Shown piece by piece: positions 18,708 through 29,606 of a stretch of 64,000 bases of DNA. This DNA comes from Nemertoderma westbladi (taxonomy: Eukaryota; Xenacoelomorpha; Nemertodermatida; Nemertodermatidae). Both the position numbers and the translations under genes were made by a program. The DNA lies in the NCBI GenBank assembly GCA_032718475.1, contig JAUCBJ010008482.1, forward strand, positions 19,175-83,174, given 5' to 3'. Within the stretch, counting starts at the first letter, position 1, and every line of letters starts with the position of its first letter. Below the pieces are notes generated by a model. That model ran no database searches. It was not told the origin of the DNA and saw only the letters and a program-made list of their open reading frames with translations.

Positions 18708-21700
18708 TATACAGATACGGTTTTTAAAACTTAACCCCTATTAATTAAAATATTGAGTTTGTCGTGGGGAACATGGCTCGAAGTCGAAACACATGGCCGT
18801 CTCTATTGAATCCATGGAACATATGCTTTTAATGTTATAGACACCAGACTTTAGGGTCATCTAAGAGCAGACAGAGAGAATACATAGAACGAATGCTAAG
18901 TGTGAACCCATTACTCAAAATACCGTTAACTCAAGCTTGCCAATATCCAATATCAAGACGTTTCCCTTTATTTAATTAATTTACTAGTACTCAATCTCAT
19001 GCAGGGGAGGGGGGTAATATCGACAAATTAATATCTACAAAAAGAAAAGTTTCTTACATGTTTAGATGTTTTAAAAATTGGTGATATTTTGCACATCTAA
19101 ACCAATTTTTTTTAACAATATTGAGACTTTGACTCACTTTGACTCACTGAGACACACTTTGAGAAAACTAATGACATTACATTAACGGTCAGTGTATGCA
19201 GTGGCTACCCCTCTGCAGTAATATAATACTGTTGGAAAAAGCTTTAATGCTCAAAAATTTCGCCTCTCTTTATGCCTGCAATTTCACCCCCTAGAAATTT
19301 GCTGCGGGGGGATTGCCCCCCCCCACCCCCCCCCCCCCCATCCCCCACCGCCCCGTATGCCTATGCATGTAATATTACAAGGTTTAATTAATCCTTAGTA
19401 CATAACATCCCAGAGTTTTTTGAAATTACATCTAAAAGAAACGGCTGTATATTTGCTTTGTGTTTATTTGTTAGCCAAAGTTTGGAGAAGTTTTCTGTCA
19501 GAGATTTTACAATTTATTATTTGGACAACTTTGTAGCGACTTTGACTACCAAACTGCATGTGTTCTAATCAATCTGAATAGTTACTGTACAAAGGGAATC
19601 AAATATTAATATTATATTCTCAATATTCACGTAACTTTTGAACCTGTCAGATTTAGTAGTAATTTATCTCGCATAGAGAGTTTCCTTATTCAATAGCCTT
19701 TACCAAAATCCCCTGACATTTCTCTGTTTGAAATTCTGTTGAAACTCTAATCAAAGGAAATGGGTGCTGCATGGACATGACACCACTATGTGCCTATAAT
19801 ATAAATAATAAAGCGCGGTTTTCGACATAAAATATTCCTTCCTTCCATTCAATTAACTACATTTTTTACAACTAACTGTTGTTGTCTAAAGGTTTTACAA
19901 TCTGCCACCCCTTGTAACTGGTTCCCATCTCACTGCTGCATGGATTCCTTACCATGACTCACCAATAGCAGGCTTCCATTGATTCACAGGAAACATCGCC
20001 GCAATTACTAATGGTAAAAACTCATGCTTTCTCCACTAAACTCCCTTATTTTGAATCGCATTTAAAAAAAGATTACAAATATAGGTCAGTTTTTTTGGTT
20101 GTTATCTATTTCGTAAAATATATTTAACTGATAAAACAATCGACACCCTGTTTGTTGATTAACTGTTTGTATCCTTTGGGGTATTTTCATGATCCTCTGA
20201 TTTGTTAATTTCTACTGTTTGTAAAACATTTAGGGTTTCTATAATACGGAAACGCATTAATTTTATCGAAGTACAGTTTTTCGAAGTATATAATTTTGCC
20301 TGCTGAATTGTATACATATATACGCAATGTACATTGTAGGCATACATGGTATATCTTCTTTCTAGAACATGATACACTTGTTTTGCTAATAGCTTGGTAC
20401 GCATGGTATATGGAAGGAACATCGTATACATAGTAACGTAGTTGAGTAGTAATTAATAAAATTATTTATTGATAAAATTTAAAATAATGGTATTCTTTTT
20501 TCTACCCTTTTACATATTATTTATGCATTACAAATAGGCCTAGTAATTATTTAATTAATAAAGAATTCATTATACTTATAATAAGACTAATAAAGAATAA
20601 ACATTTATCAGACTTATATCTACCATATTTACGTATTCATCCAGAGTAAAGTATCTTACTTTTTATCGATAAACTCCTAAATGGTTAGAATTATATTTAT
20701 CATCACTATTTTGGTCTTTTTGCTATTAGCAAATATACCTAGGCCTAGGCAAATATATCAGAGAGCTTCCTCTAAGCAGTAAAACTATTTTTCTGAGGAT
20801 AAGCCTTAAAAAGAGACAGGAAAAGGGACTCTTCGAAAGTAGTGTCGAAAGATTTCGATCATCTACAAATTGATCTAATGTGATCGATCATTTCATAAAG
20901 GAATTCCGTGCGCGTGACAGGGCTTGAAATATTTTGAACAAGCGTGGTCTTGGCACAAAGTCGCAAATAATAACTTGAAGAACTCTACAAAATTGCACAC
21001 TTTGTAGATGTTTTTTCAATGAAAGTGGAAAGTGCCAGAACGTTTCTGACCACAAAGACGCAGGCATTTGTTTAGGACTACTAATAGAGAATCCAAAACC
21101 AGAACAAAATAAATAATACTTCATATTGGCTCATATCATGATAAAATTCTTTGGAGAAGCATATAGGGAGGGAGGGAGGGGTGAGGGTGTTGCTTTTTGT
21201 TTATTAATAATAATTATAATATTAGTATTCAGAGTAGAACTCGATGCTGAATAACTTAATAATCCAAACAAAACCTACATGAACTCCATCCAACCTAAAA
21301 GCATTATATAATCCCTAGATACCATGTAACTCAGTATGAAACCCAGTAATTAATCCCAAACACTTAGAAGGTAGTATCGCTATTCTTTCCTTCTTATAGT
21401 TTATAATTTTTTGCTCTTGTTCATAATTTAGTGACGTCAGTTGATTTGATATTTATTGGTGTTAATTCAACCGAAAAATATTTTTCTCTTACTATTTTTC
21501 CAATGAAATGCCGTAGGAATTGCGGAGACGAGGATATATGGAATAGACGTCTCAAGGTTAACAATTCTAGTTAAGTTCAGTTCAATAATAATGCGAATCA
21601 GTGTTGGAGGTTGGGTTGATTTAGGCCTCAGTCAACCCAACTCAATATATCGGTGGCCTTGCCTAGCCCCTAATCAGTAGATGTTAACGTTAAGTCATCA

Positions 21701-22524
21701 CTACTCGCTCTCCGAATGTTTAATACAGACAGTAGGAATATCACAATACCGACATACATGCAGACAATTATCCTACCCTGCTATTTTTTTTGAACGTGCT
21801 GTTGCACAATTGGGTAGTTTAACAAAGAACAACAGAACATAACAATTGTAGTTTAGAACGAAATAATTAACGATCCTTTGTAAAATGTCGACATGTATTA
21901 TTTCCGAAATAAAACTTAATTACCGCTCATTTTGGCTCTAAATGTTTATAAAAATAATCACGTTAAACGAGATTGAATCATAATTACGTGAAACATCACA
22001 AGATAGAAAACTCCTTCACTCCCAGTTCTAAAAAAACCTAAGCATTATTCAGTAATTAATACCTAGCACCTTGTCAATAATAATGACTTGTCAATTCAAA
22101 TGTCACAATATCATTTGATACCCAATTACAAACGTCAAATTAGAATAGTGTGTAGGTTAAGGCCATAGTTAGGACAACCAACATGGGAAGAACACTGTCA
22201 CCGTTCATGGCCATGCTTGTTGGTTGTTAAAGGCTGCACCCCATACAGCAAACACAATGTTTGATAAATTAATCGCCATTCCGAAACCATTTAAATGCAA
22301 CCAAACTCCTTATCTGCTATTGTCCCTCTATAACCTTACAGTTACAACCAACTAATAATCCCCCGCAATAATGGCCATGATACTTGATAAAGAAATCGAA
22401 TATATACAGTAAATGTATTCCATTTAAATAAATGATATTCGATTATTCAGATGTCTTTTGAATCGCAAATAGCTAAGTAAATATAAATCTCACGAATTAA
22501 TTCTAATCATAAACCTTACAGGAA
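18703..22524. other. Gene-free stretch
   Basis: I find no supported gene. The short frames at 20159-20431 and 20888-21124 (minus) have no recognisable domain and look like chance. A second C-rich run lies at 19314-19349 and a ggaggg patch at 21166-21181. The rest is AT-rich unique-looking DNA. Confidence 0.5.
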
Positions 22525-22735
22525 TGTAGGAGGCAACTAGGTGACATATTAACACCATTCTTATTCATAATTGTGGTTGACTATGTTCTACGCTTGTTGG
22601 TTGTTGGTTGGTCGCTGATCTAGACTTTGCTGATGACTTAGGAGTACTCTCAGAATCACTAGAGGGAGCCCAACGGCTCCTCAGCTCATTAGAACAGGGT
22701 GCTTCTAGTGTTGGTCCTTTTATTAACTCCAGTTA
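22525..22735 (+). pseudogene. LINE-A reverse transcriptase fragment
   Basis: On the plus strand this encodes GDILTPFLFIIVVDYVLR, the conserved region before the catalytic box, and then frame-broken remnants (gactttgctgatgactta still encodes DFADDL). The DNA matches the antisense of 31.40-31.62 kb, including agagggagcccaacggctcctcagctcatta. It is therefore a second, truncated, inverted copy of that LINE. Confidence 0.8.
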
Positions 22736-22964
22736 TTACCCACCCAGAAGTTATTTGCCCGCTTTTTAATAGTAAGAAGCGGGTTTTCAACTCGGTTATT
22801 TTCCCGGAACCCGCTTTTCGCATGTTCAAAACAGTTGCTATGGATAAACAAGTACATTCCATAATAATACAATACAGTTTACTGTATTGTATTCACAATA
22901 CAGTTAACATTGCGATTGTACTGTGTACTGTACTGTATGTGTATGTGTATTCAGTCTTCATTTT

Positions 22965-23225
22965 TATTCTAGAACTAATATTTGACATTTTGCCAGAAAT
23001 ATAGTAGCTAGTAATTTTGATTTTGTGTTAGCTAGTACTTTTTATTAGCTAGTGAAAAGAATTATAATTTAAAAATTCAACAGTCTTTTTTCTTGTAAAA
23101 AGGGCTTTTATTGTGAAGTTTCTGATTCTAGAACAAATATTTGACCTTCTGACAGTAAGATGGTAGCTAGTACTTTTGATTTTGTGTTAACTAGGACTCT
23201 TTATTAGCTAGTAAAAAAAATAACA
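22965..23225. repeat. Direct repeat of about 100 bp, copies near 22967 and 23126
   Basis: Both copies run ttctagaac, aatatttgac, a variable stretch, gtagctagta, ttttgattttgtgtta and tttattagctagt. They lie 160 bp apart upstream of the Crypton-like gene and may be part of that element's left side. Confidence 0.75.
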
Positions 23226-23587
23226 AAAATAATATTTAATTCTCAACTATATATTTCTCTGGATGAAATTATGAGCTACTACTAATGAGCTTTCTACTGT
23301 AGCTACTAGTTTTTAAACAAAATATTGGCGGATGTCAAAATACTTTTTACTATTCAGAAATGTAAATTGACAATTGTACTAAAATAAAAAACTGTAAATT
23401 GGTCAACTAAAAATTGGTCAAAAAGTGTGTACGCATTGCATAGTAGTAATGCCCTACTGTGTTTTGGGCACACCCCCACCAAATTTTTTATACTAGCTAG
23501 TGTTTAGGCTAGAGTTCGGTGCCCGTGTCAGCATTTTCATTTTATTCCAAAATGTATCTAGTTTACTAGTTTTAATGTTTGTGTAAA

Positions 23588-23710
23588 GTTCTCTAGAACA
23601 TTTCGAAATATATATATTTTTTAATTATGTTCTAGAACATTTCGTAATATATATATATATATATTTTAATTATGTTCTAGAACAAATTTTTATTCGTTCT
23701 AGAATATTTT
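23588..23710 (+). promoter_or_regulatory. Array of TTCTAGAA palindromes upstream of the recombinase gene
   Basis: Exact TTCTAGAA words occur at 23630, 23675 and 23697, with a ctctagaa variant at 23591 and two earlier copies at 22967 and 23126. Two of them sit in a repeated unit, tctagaacatttcg plus a TA-rich run plus ttttaattatg. TTCnnGAA is the unit of heat-shock elements, so a stress-responsive promoter is conceivable. It may equally be a binding array for the recombinase itself. Both are inference. Confidence 0.45.
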
Positions 23711-23745
23711 TTAAAAATTGTAAATTCTTAGATAAGGTTTACAAA

Positions 23746-25401
23746 ATGGATACAAATTTCATAGACAGATTGTTCAATGAGATGGACACTTATAAGACAG
23801 AGGCGGTTGAGTACAATGACGCCATCTGTCTGGACTATGACAATGGAGAATTTTTAACGCAGGCTACAATGGTTGAGGAGGACAATACCGATAGTTTCGA
23901 TGGTGCTACAGACGAAATGCTGAGTCAGTTATCAATGATGGAAGAGGTTATTAGCGACAATTTCGATATTGCAACTGACGAAATGCTGAGTCAGATATCA
24001 ATGGCCGAAGAAGATAATAACCTCAGTCAGGTATCAAAGGTCGAAGATAACAATACCGACAATTTCGATGTCTCTACAGAAGTCGACATAAGACAGGTAG
24101 CAATGGAAGAGGTCTTAACAACAAAGGTCAATGATGGGACCACAGGTAAGAAGAGTCGTTTAGGACCTATCATTGCAGAGGATGAGTACTTACGTGAAAA
24201 TCAAAATCCCAATACAGTCGAGTCTACGAAGCAGTCAATCTCAGCCTTCACGAAGTTCTTGCGTTTACGAAATCCACCAGTTAATAAAGATATCAAAGAC
24301 CTAAATGTTAAGGAAATGGCATGTTACCTCAATGAGTTTATAATGCGGTACAATAAGAGTGAAGATGACGTTTTTGAAACAACTACTCTGAAGACTTACT
24401 ATTATGGAATTATCAGACACTTTAAGGATGCTGGATTTGGAGATGTGTTAAAACAGGTAGAATTTGAGAAAACAAAAAAAATATTTGCTACGCGAATGGG
24501 TGAACTAAAGGCACAAGGTAAGGGAAATCTTGAGAATGCCAGCAGTGCCCTACAGAGGTATGATTTCAAATTAATGAAGAATAAGGGAGTTCTGGGTGTC
24601 GAAACACCAACGCAGCTACGAAACACCTTATACATGGTTCTACTTACCCAGTTCGGGATGCGGCCAGGTTTGGAAATGAGGAACATGGAAGTCGGTGACG
24701 TCATCAAAAAGTGTTGCCCCGAGACAAAGAGAAACTTTTTAGTAATGACAGAAAGAAGAACAAAGACACGGAATGGCCTAACCCAACCTCGACAATATAA
24801 AAATAAAGCGTGGGAATACCCGGAGGATAGGTCTGTGTGTCCAGTGTCCTTGCATGAACTCTATATTGCTAAACGATTTCCTAATGGAAAGGTAGTGTCC
24901 GAAGCACCTTATTGGGTCCGTCCTAAACCAGGCAATCCAAAGTCAGGCAAATCCCTTTGGTTCTGCGACCAGCCAACAGGGAAGAACCACTTTGCAATAA
25001 TATTTAAATCCATTGTCGAGACCGCCGATTTAAAGAGTGATGGACGTAAAATAACGCCTAACAGCTGCCGCAAGACTACAGCACAATCACTCGTAGACAA
25101 TGACGTGCCTGTGAACTACGCCCAGATGAAACTTGGCCATAAAAGCCTGTCCACGACGTCTAGTTATATCCGTCCTTCGGATGCTTCAAACCAGAAAATT
25201 AGCAACATTCTTTCCTCGGTGATGTCAGGTGGGGATAACGTACGAGCGGAGAAAGTCGCACATCACGAGGTTGATGCAGCTGCAACCAAGTCATTGAATT
25301 CAGTGCAGGTGGAAGCGAATCGGTTCAATGCACTCGACTTCAAATCACTATTTACCAATAACGTTATTGCAAGTGACATAAACATAACTTTTACAAAATA
25401 G
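23746..25401 (+). CDS. Crypton-type tyrosine recombinase, intact
   Basis: A single uninterrupted frame of 551 residues. Residues 1-130 are acidic and contain three or four imperfect copies of a unit like EEDNTDSFDGATDEMLSQ. Residues from about 145 form the SAM-like core-binding domain (the FTKFLRLRNPPVNKDIKDL region). The catalytic domain follows, with the first arginine in FGMRPGLEM (R306), NSCRKT (R442), LGHKS (H465) and the nucleophile in SSYIRP (Y474). This R...R-H-Y order is that of tyrosine recombinases, and the domain resembles the DUF3504/Crypton group. It would cut and join DNA through a 3'-phosphotyrosine. The residue before SCR is Asn where His is common. No reverse transcriptase is adjacent, which argues against DIRS/Ngaro. 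It could be an active element or a domesticated host gene. Confidence 0.85.
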   Translation: MDTNFIDRLFNEMDTYKTEAVEYNDAICLDYDNGEFLTQATMVEEDNTDSFDGATDEMLSQLSMMEEVISDNFDIATDEMLSQISMAEEDNNLSQVSKVEDNNTDNFDVSTEVDIRQVAMEEVLTTKVNDGTTGKKSRLGPIIAEDEYLRENQNPNTVESTKQSISAFTKFLRLRNPPVNKDIKDLNVKEMACYLNEFIMRYNKSEDDVFETTTLKTYYYGIIRHFKDAGFGDVLKQVEFEKTKKIFATRMGELKAQGKGNLENASSALQRYDFKLMKNKGVLGVETPTQLRNTLYMVLLTQFGMRPGLEMRNMEVGDVIKKCCPETKRNFLVMTERRTKTRNGLTQPRQYKNKAWEYPEDRSVCPVSLHELYIAKRFPNGKVVSEAPYWVRPKPGNPKSGKSLWFCDQPTGKNHFAIIFKSIVETADLKSDGRKITPNSCRKTTAQSLVDNDVPVNYAQMKLGHKSLSTTSSYIRPSDASNQKISNILSSVMSGGDNVRAEKVAHHEVDAAATKSLNSVQVEANRFNALDFKSLFTNNVIASDINITFTK

Positions 25402-25704
25402 ACAGTAGACACCTCGTAACAACCAACAACGTATCAGAAACTCTGAAGTAAATTGTTCAACAAATTGCTAAAATTATTTATATTGCGCTTCGAATATTAT
25501 AGGGCCTACTTCATACAGAAACATATTCATTGCCGTTAAAAAGATAGTTATTTTAAAAATATAGATAATTATTCTTCCCCCAAAAAACCAAGCCCCTTTT
25601 TTATGACCTGCCCCACCAACAAATCCCTCTTAGATTTGTTAATTAACCATGTCGGTGTGGAATAGTTACGCGGGAAAATAACTGCTGGTTGGGTAATAAC
25701 TCAC
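25402..25704. other. Downstream flank of the recombinase gene
   Basis: AT-rich. Near 25669-25698 it carries a degenerate copy of one arm of the following palindrome (cgggaaaataact, then gggtaataa). Confidence 0.5.
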
Positions 25705-25840
25705 TTATTACCCTAGTTTTGAGTTATTTTCCCGGTTATTTTGCCCTTGGAGCAGGATACCCTCGGGCCTGCGGCCCTTGGGTTGTATCCTGCTCCGCGG
25801 GCAAAATAACCGGGAAAATAACTCAAAACTAGGGTAATAA
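25705..25840. repeat. 136-bp near-perfect palindrome (cruciform-capable)
   Basis: The arms at 25705-25746 and 25799-25840 are perfect 42-bp reverse complements (ttattaccctagttttgagt start, ending gccc). An inner pair, ggagcaggatac at 25749-25760 and gtatcctgctcc at 25785-25796, extends the stem. A gggcctgcggccc hairpin forms the tip. It is likely a MITE of palindromic type, or a recombination or replication hazard site. Its position shortly after the recombinase gene is noteworthy, but a link is not shown. Confidence 0.9.
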
Positions 25841-25884
25841 ATACAGTAATTGAAACGTTACGAGTGATAATAATAACCTTACTA

Positions 25885-26480
25885 TGTGTAAATGTCTGTG
25901 AAAACTGTCTGTCTGTCTGTCTGAGATGGTGTTTCTGCCTGGTTTGTCCGTTACAATATAACAAAAGCATTCTTTCTAGCTCAAAAGTTATGTTATGGGG
26001 GTTTTCCTGGTCGCTGATTTTATTCCAAACGTCAGTTTTCACTTTTAACGAAAACTTTTATTTCTCTATGTCTGTCTGTCTGTCAAAATATAAGGACATC
26101 ATACCACCAACCTGAAACTTTATGTTTTGGTTTTTTTCGTCGCTGATTTCATTTCCGAAGTCAGTTTTCATTTTTAATGAAGTCTAATATGTCTGATTGT
26201 CGGTCTGGCTGTATATCCGTCTGTCAAAATATAAGGAATGCATTCCAACTAGATAAAAGTTGTGTTATGGGGTTATTCTAGCTGCTGTTTTCATTTCCGA
26301 CGTCAGTTTTCACTTTTAACAAAACCTACTATGTTTGTCTGTCCGTTTTTCTGTCTGTCCTGAGATCTGTCTGTCATAGTAATAAGAATGCATACCAACT
26401 AGCTAAAAATTTTGTTATGGGGGTTTTCATGGTTGGTGATTTCATTCCCAATGTCAGTTTTCGTATTTGATGGGCGATTT
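25885..26480. repeat. Satellite of about 130-155 bp units with TGTCTG runs
   Basis: Four units carry gctgattt(c)att followed by gtcagttttcacttttaa, at about 26012, 26143, 26283 and 26437. Each is preceded by a tgtctgtctgtc stretch and an aatataagga-like segment. A single reverse-complement copy sits near 52190-52290 inside the TTAA-flanked element, so the unit is dispersed. Confidence 0.8.
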
Positions 26481-27186
26481 TGAAGGGCAGGCAAACATGA
26501 CTCTGTCAAATGAGTTACCTGACTGTAGAAATGAAATCACCGACCCGGAAAACCCTTGCTACAAAATATTCAGCGGGATTGTGTGCATTCTAACATTTCA
26601 ATGGACAATAATAAATTAAATTTAATGAAATTAAATTTCAAAATGCAAAGGCTTTTCTGAAAATGAACGAATTTGTGTGAAATTTGGCTCGAATGATGAC
26701 TGGGTGATGCTTAACACCCCCTATTAGCATTTTTTTTAATTTTCATTGTTATAGCTGAAATATTTAACAAAATGTGTCAATTTTTTGGTCAAAAATGTCA
26801 AAATTTCGCAAAAAAAGTCGTTTTTTTTAAATAATTTTTGAACATACTCATTTATCAAAATTCTGGTCAAGCCATTCTGCACAAATGATGAAATTTTAAG
26901 CACTTGATGACCATCCCTCTAAGAGCCTTTGCATTTTAAATTACTGTTGCATAAATTATGTTAACTACTGTTGGTTAAAAAATTAAAAATTTCGAAAAAT
27001 TTTTATCCATCTATCTATGCATTGTCAATAAATTTTGGTAAAACGAAGTCTCCTAAATAAAGGAAACAACATTTTTAGTTTAATAGTCAACCCCCCCCCC
27101 CCCCCCCCCCCCCAAACAAAACTATTGTATTCCAATATGTTCTGAACTTAATCAATCCTTAATGATCCACTCCATTTCCTTTTCTA
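26481..27186. other. AT-rich non-coding stretch with a poly-C run
   Basis: No gene. Long T- and A-rich runs, with poly-C at 27090-27113. It ends in ccatttccttttctag, a good splice acceptor for the next exon. Confidence 0.5.
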
Positions 27187-27534
27187 GGCGACCAATCACA
27201 ACGATCCTTAGATGATTCAGTCATGCTCACTTACGACAATGACGTAACACCCGGAAGTATAAATAATTCCTTCGACCAACATGGTCCCTCTGGGATTCCA
27301 ACCTGGGACAGCTGTGATACTTGTGGTAAGGTGTTCGCAAGGAACAGCTACCTAATTGCACATAAACGGACCCACACCGGTGAACGTCCATACCAATGCG
27401 ATATCTGCCACAATCGTTTCTTTCAACTAAGCCACCTAACCGTGCATAGTCGAATGCACAGTGGTGAGAGACCGTATAACTGCTATGAGTGTCCAAAAAG
27501 TTTCTCTCACCTAAGCAACCTAACAAAAGCGTAA
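27187..27534 (+). CDS. C2H2 zinc-finger exon, last finger truncated
   Basis: The frame is open from the splice-acceptor-like ttttctag, which ends at 27186. It encodes two complete Kruppel-type fingers: CDTCGKVFARNSYLIAHKRTH and CDICHNRFFQLSHLTVHSRMH. They are joined by the TGERPYQ linker, and SGERPYN then leads into a third finger. That finger has its cysteines (CYECPKSF) but stops at LTKA, before both histidines. aataaa signals follow within 20 bp. Such fingers bind DNA in the nucleus. The truncated finger suggests an exon copy, a processed fragment or a degenerating 3' exon. Upstream exons are not identifiable in this window. Confidence 0.75.
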   Translation, partial: GDQSQRSLDDSVMLTYDNDVTPGSINNSFDQHGPSGIPTWDSCDTCGKVFARNSYLIAHKRTHTGERPYQCDICHNRFFQLSHLTVHSRMHSGERPYNCYECPKSFSHLSNLTKA

Positions 27535-28087
27535 AAAAATAAAGCGTAAGATAGATTTTGGGTGGATTATATTGATTTGTAATATTCTTATAAATATTTG
27601 CTTTTTTTACGCCCTTTGCGGCCAGAGACAAAATTTATATTTTTTACTTAAAATGCCACACCTTTGATATGCCTTATTTTTAGAAGTTGTATGTTTTAAC
27701 CTGTTTTTTGGAATAAGAGAAAAAATCGAGCAGCGCCAGAAGTAACTAAGGAGCACAATGGGAAATATAGGAATAATAGTTGAATTAAGCGGGGTGACTG
27801 AATAACGAGTAACAGAAATCACAATAGTAATGGAGTAAGTACAATAGATCGGTCAGCAGCGCATGGCTAGTTTTATTTCGCCTTTATCTCCCCTGTAAAT
27901 ATCAAAATATATCCGATCGTGGAGAACTGTATATATACGTATTAAAACTCGTGCTTAACTAGGGAAAACAAAGTCATCTAGGGGTAGCGCATAATCCTTC
28001 AATCAAGGCGAAACGCAACCAAACTAGAGTAAATAGTAGGTAACCACAAATAAGATAGGTGATAATAAAATTGCTACAAAAAAATTC
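27535..28087. other. Non-coding stretch
   Basis: AT-rich, nothing recognised. Confidence 0.45.
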
Positions 28088-28450
28088 TGAACAAACAAAA
28101 ACAAGCAAATAAAGCCTGGTGCGACCCACTAGATGTTGCAGCCTCTCAGAATATTTTAACTAATGTCACTGACACATCCGACAAGACTCGTCTCCTAGCC
28201 TCAGTGGCAGACCATGCAGGTGCAGGTGGCACTAGTCTAGGAGTTCAACTGCCGCGACACCTTATCGCCTTCCCACCTCCCAGCAACATCAATCTATGCT
28301 GGAGCTGCAGCTTCCAATGCCGAAACTTTAAAGGCAAATAATAAGTACACAGACCTGCAGCACAACCACCACTTTGCCACCATCATCGCCTTCGAAACAC
28401 TCAGCCACATTGGCTGCGAAGGTACCAGGATACTCGGGAGGTCGGTCAAG
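28088..28450 (+). pseudogene. LINE 3' coding end (reverse transcriptase C-terminal region)
   Basis: In one frame the DNA reads NKQKQANKAWCDPLD, then a stretch ending DKTRLLASVADHAGAGG and SLGVQLPRHL. After a frame change it reads SIYAGAAASNAETLKANNK and then FETLSHIGCEGTRILGRS. Both halves match the conserved C-terminal tail of a group of APE-type LINEs (a QKQ.WD motif, RARLLAA...HSGAWL, and a closing VETLG..G region). It is 5'-truncated and frameshifted. Confidence 0.65.
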
Positions 28451-28578
28451 TACATTACTACAGTACATATTAATAGTTTAATCAATTAATTTGTCAAGTA
28501 CATTACTACAGTACATATTAATAGTTTAATCAATTAATTTGTCAAGTACGTTACTACAGTTTAATCAATTAATTTGTT
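28446..28578. repeat. Tandem repeat that forms one arm of a large inverted repeat
   Basis: The unit gtcaagtacattactacagt plus acatattaatagtttaatcaattaattt is present twice exactly and once shortened (28446-28578). The last 53 bp are repeated in inverse orientation at 29404-29456 with one mismatch. Confidence 0.85.
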
Positions 28579-29456
28579 AACGTTGCACTACAGTACATAG
28601 CAGAAAGGAATGTTACGATGGATAATATGTATTACAATCTTAATTAATAGTTACGAAACAACACAATAAATTAAATTTAGGATATTCGTTTTCTTAAGTA
28701 AATAATATATTTTAAGCGCAATAAAGTAACTGCTACTGCAGCAACACTGTACTTCCCCTTCAAAACTGTGTAATAAGTATTGATATTGAGGCTTTCTGTT
28801 ACAACCTATTGTACTCTCTTGGCGATGTTCCAATATAGTCTAACAGTAGTGGATGGGTCGACTAAAGGGAAGTTAATTCAATAGAGGCTGTTTCAAAAAA
28901 TATGGTTGACCTTATTTCATTGCAGTTTTAACTAATAATAGAGGCTCAAATATCAGTGTAGTACATCGAGATCAATTGGCAATTTAGCAACTTGAAGGGG
29001 AGGAGTAGTCGTACTTTTGCGCTATTATAGTAGTAGAGATAGAGCGCATTTTTTAGAACCAGAAAAAGTGAATTTTGGAAAAATGCAACTTGCGGTCTTT
29101 TTACATTGCACGGCAGAGATGTGGTGAACATTAGAATTAGGCACTGTACAAAGTATACTGTTACTGAATCCATAGGCTGCTAATAATACTGCGTCGTGGA
29201 ACTGTACATTGTGGCAATATTATTTACTGGATAATCGATAAGTAATGTTTAAAGATTTGGAATCCAAATGAGAGGCTAGCCATATGTATCAACAAATACT
29301 TATGAGATACCAAAATCTATAGCAGAGAGGTCGAGAGCTCATTGAGGTCGGTATGAGCAGGGAGGGTACCGAGCACAGGGCATTGCCTCACACAATGGCC
29401 ATCCAAATTAATTGATTAAACTGTAGTAACGTACTTGACAAATTAACTGATTAAAC
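28526..29456. mobile_element. Inverted-repeat element, about 53-bp arms
   Basis: The arms gtttaatcaattaatttgtc... (28526-28578) and its complement (29404-29456) differ at one base and enclose about 825 bp without a gene. The enclosed DNA includes, at 29088-29113, the cttgcggtctttttacattgc end also seen in MITEs near 51-53 kb. No target duplication was recognised, so it could be a composite of insertions. Confidence 0.55.
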
Positions 29457-29579
29457 AATAATGATGGTTTCGTTATTGGATTTAAAGAAATAATGATGGA
29501 TTCAGTGTGCTCAAAATTACGAAGGTGTACTAAATGCGGTATGCCTGTCAAAGGTCACCCTGTCCCATGTGGTTCCTAG
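29451..29579 (+). CDS. Short open frame with a C-x2-C...H...C cluster
   Basis: The frame is open from 29451, with ATGs at 29493 and 29496, to the TAG at 29577. It ends with RRCTKCGMPVKGHPVPCGS. The Cys/His pattern looks like a small zinc-binding module of the kind found near the N-terminus of some transposon proteins. The basic frame that starts 27 bp later is in a compatible location, so the two may have been one protein. Whether either is expressed is unknown. Confidence 0.35.
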   Translation, partial: LNNNDGFVIGFKEIMMDSVCSKLRRCTKCGMPVKGHPVPCGS

Positions 29580-29606
29580 TGCCAGCTTACTTACGATTAA
29601 ACGGAA

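Noticed and set aside
20159-20431. 90-codon Tyr/Met/Lys-rich minus frame
   Set aside because: AT-rich DNA, no domain, no supporting splice or promoter signals.
28444-28580. CRISPR-like direct repeats
   Set aside because: The units are contiguous with no unique spacers, and the context is a eukaryotic genome.
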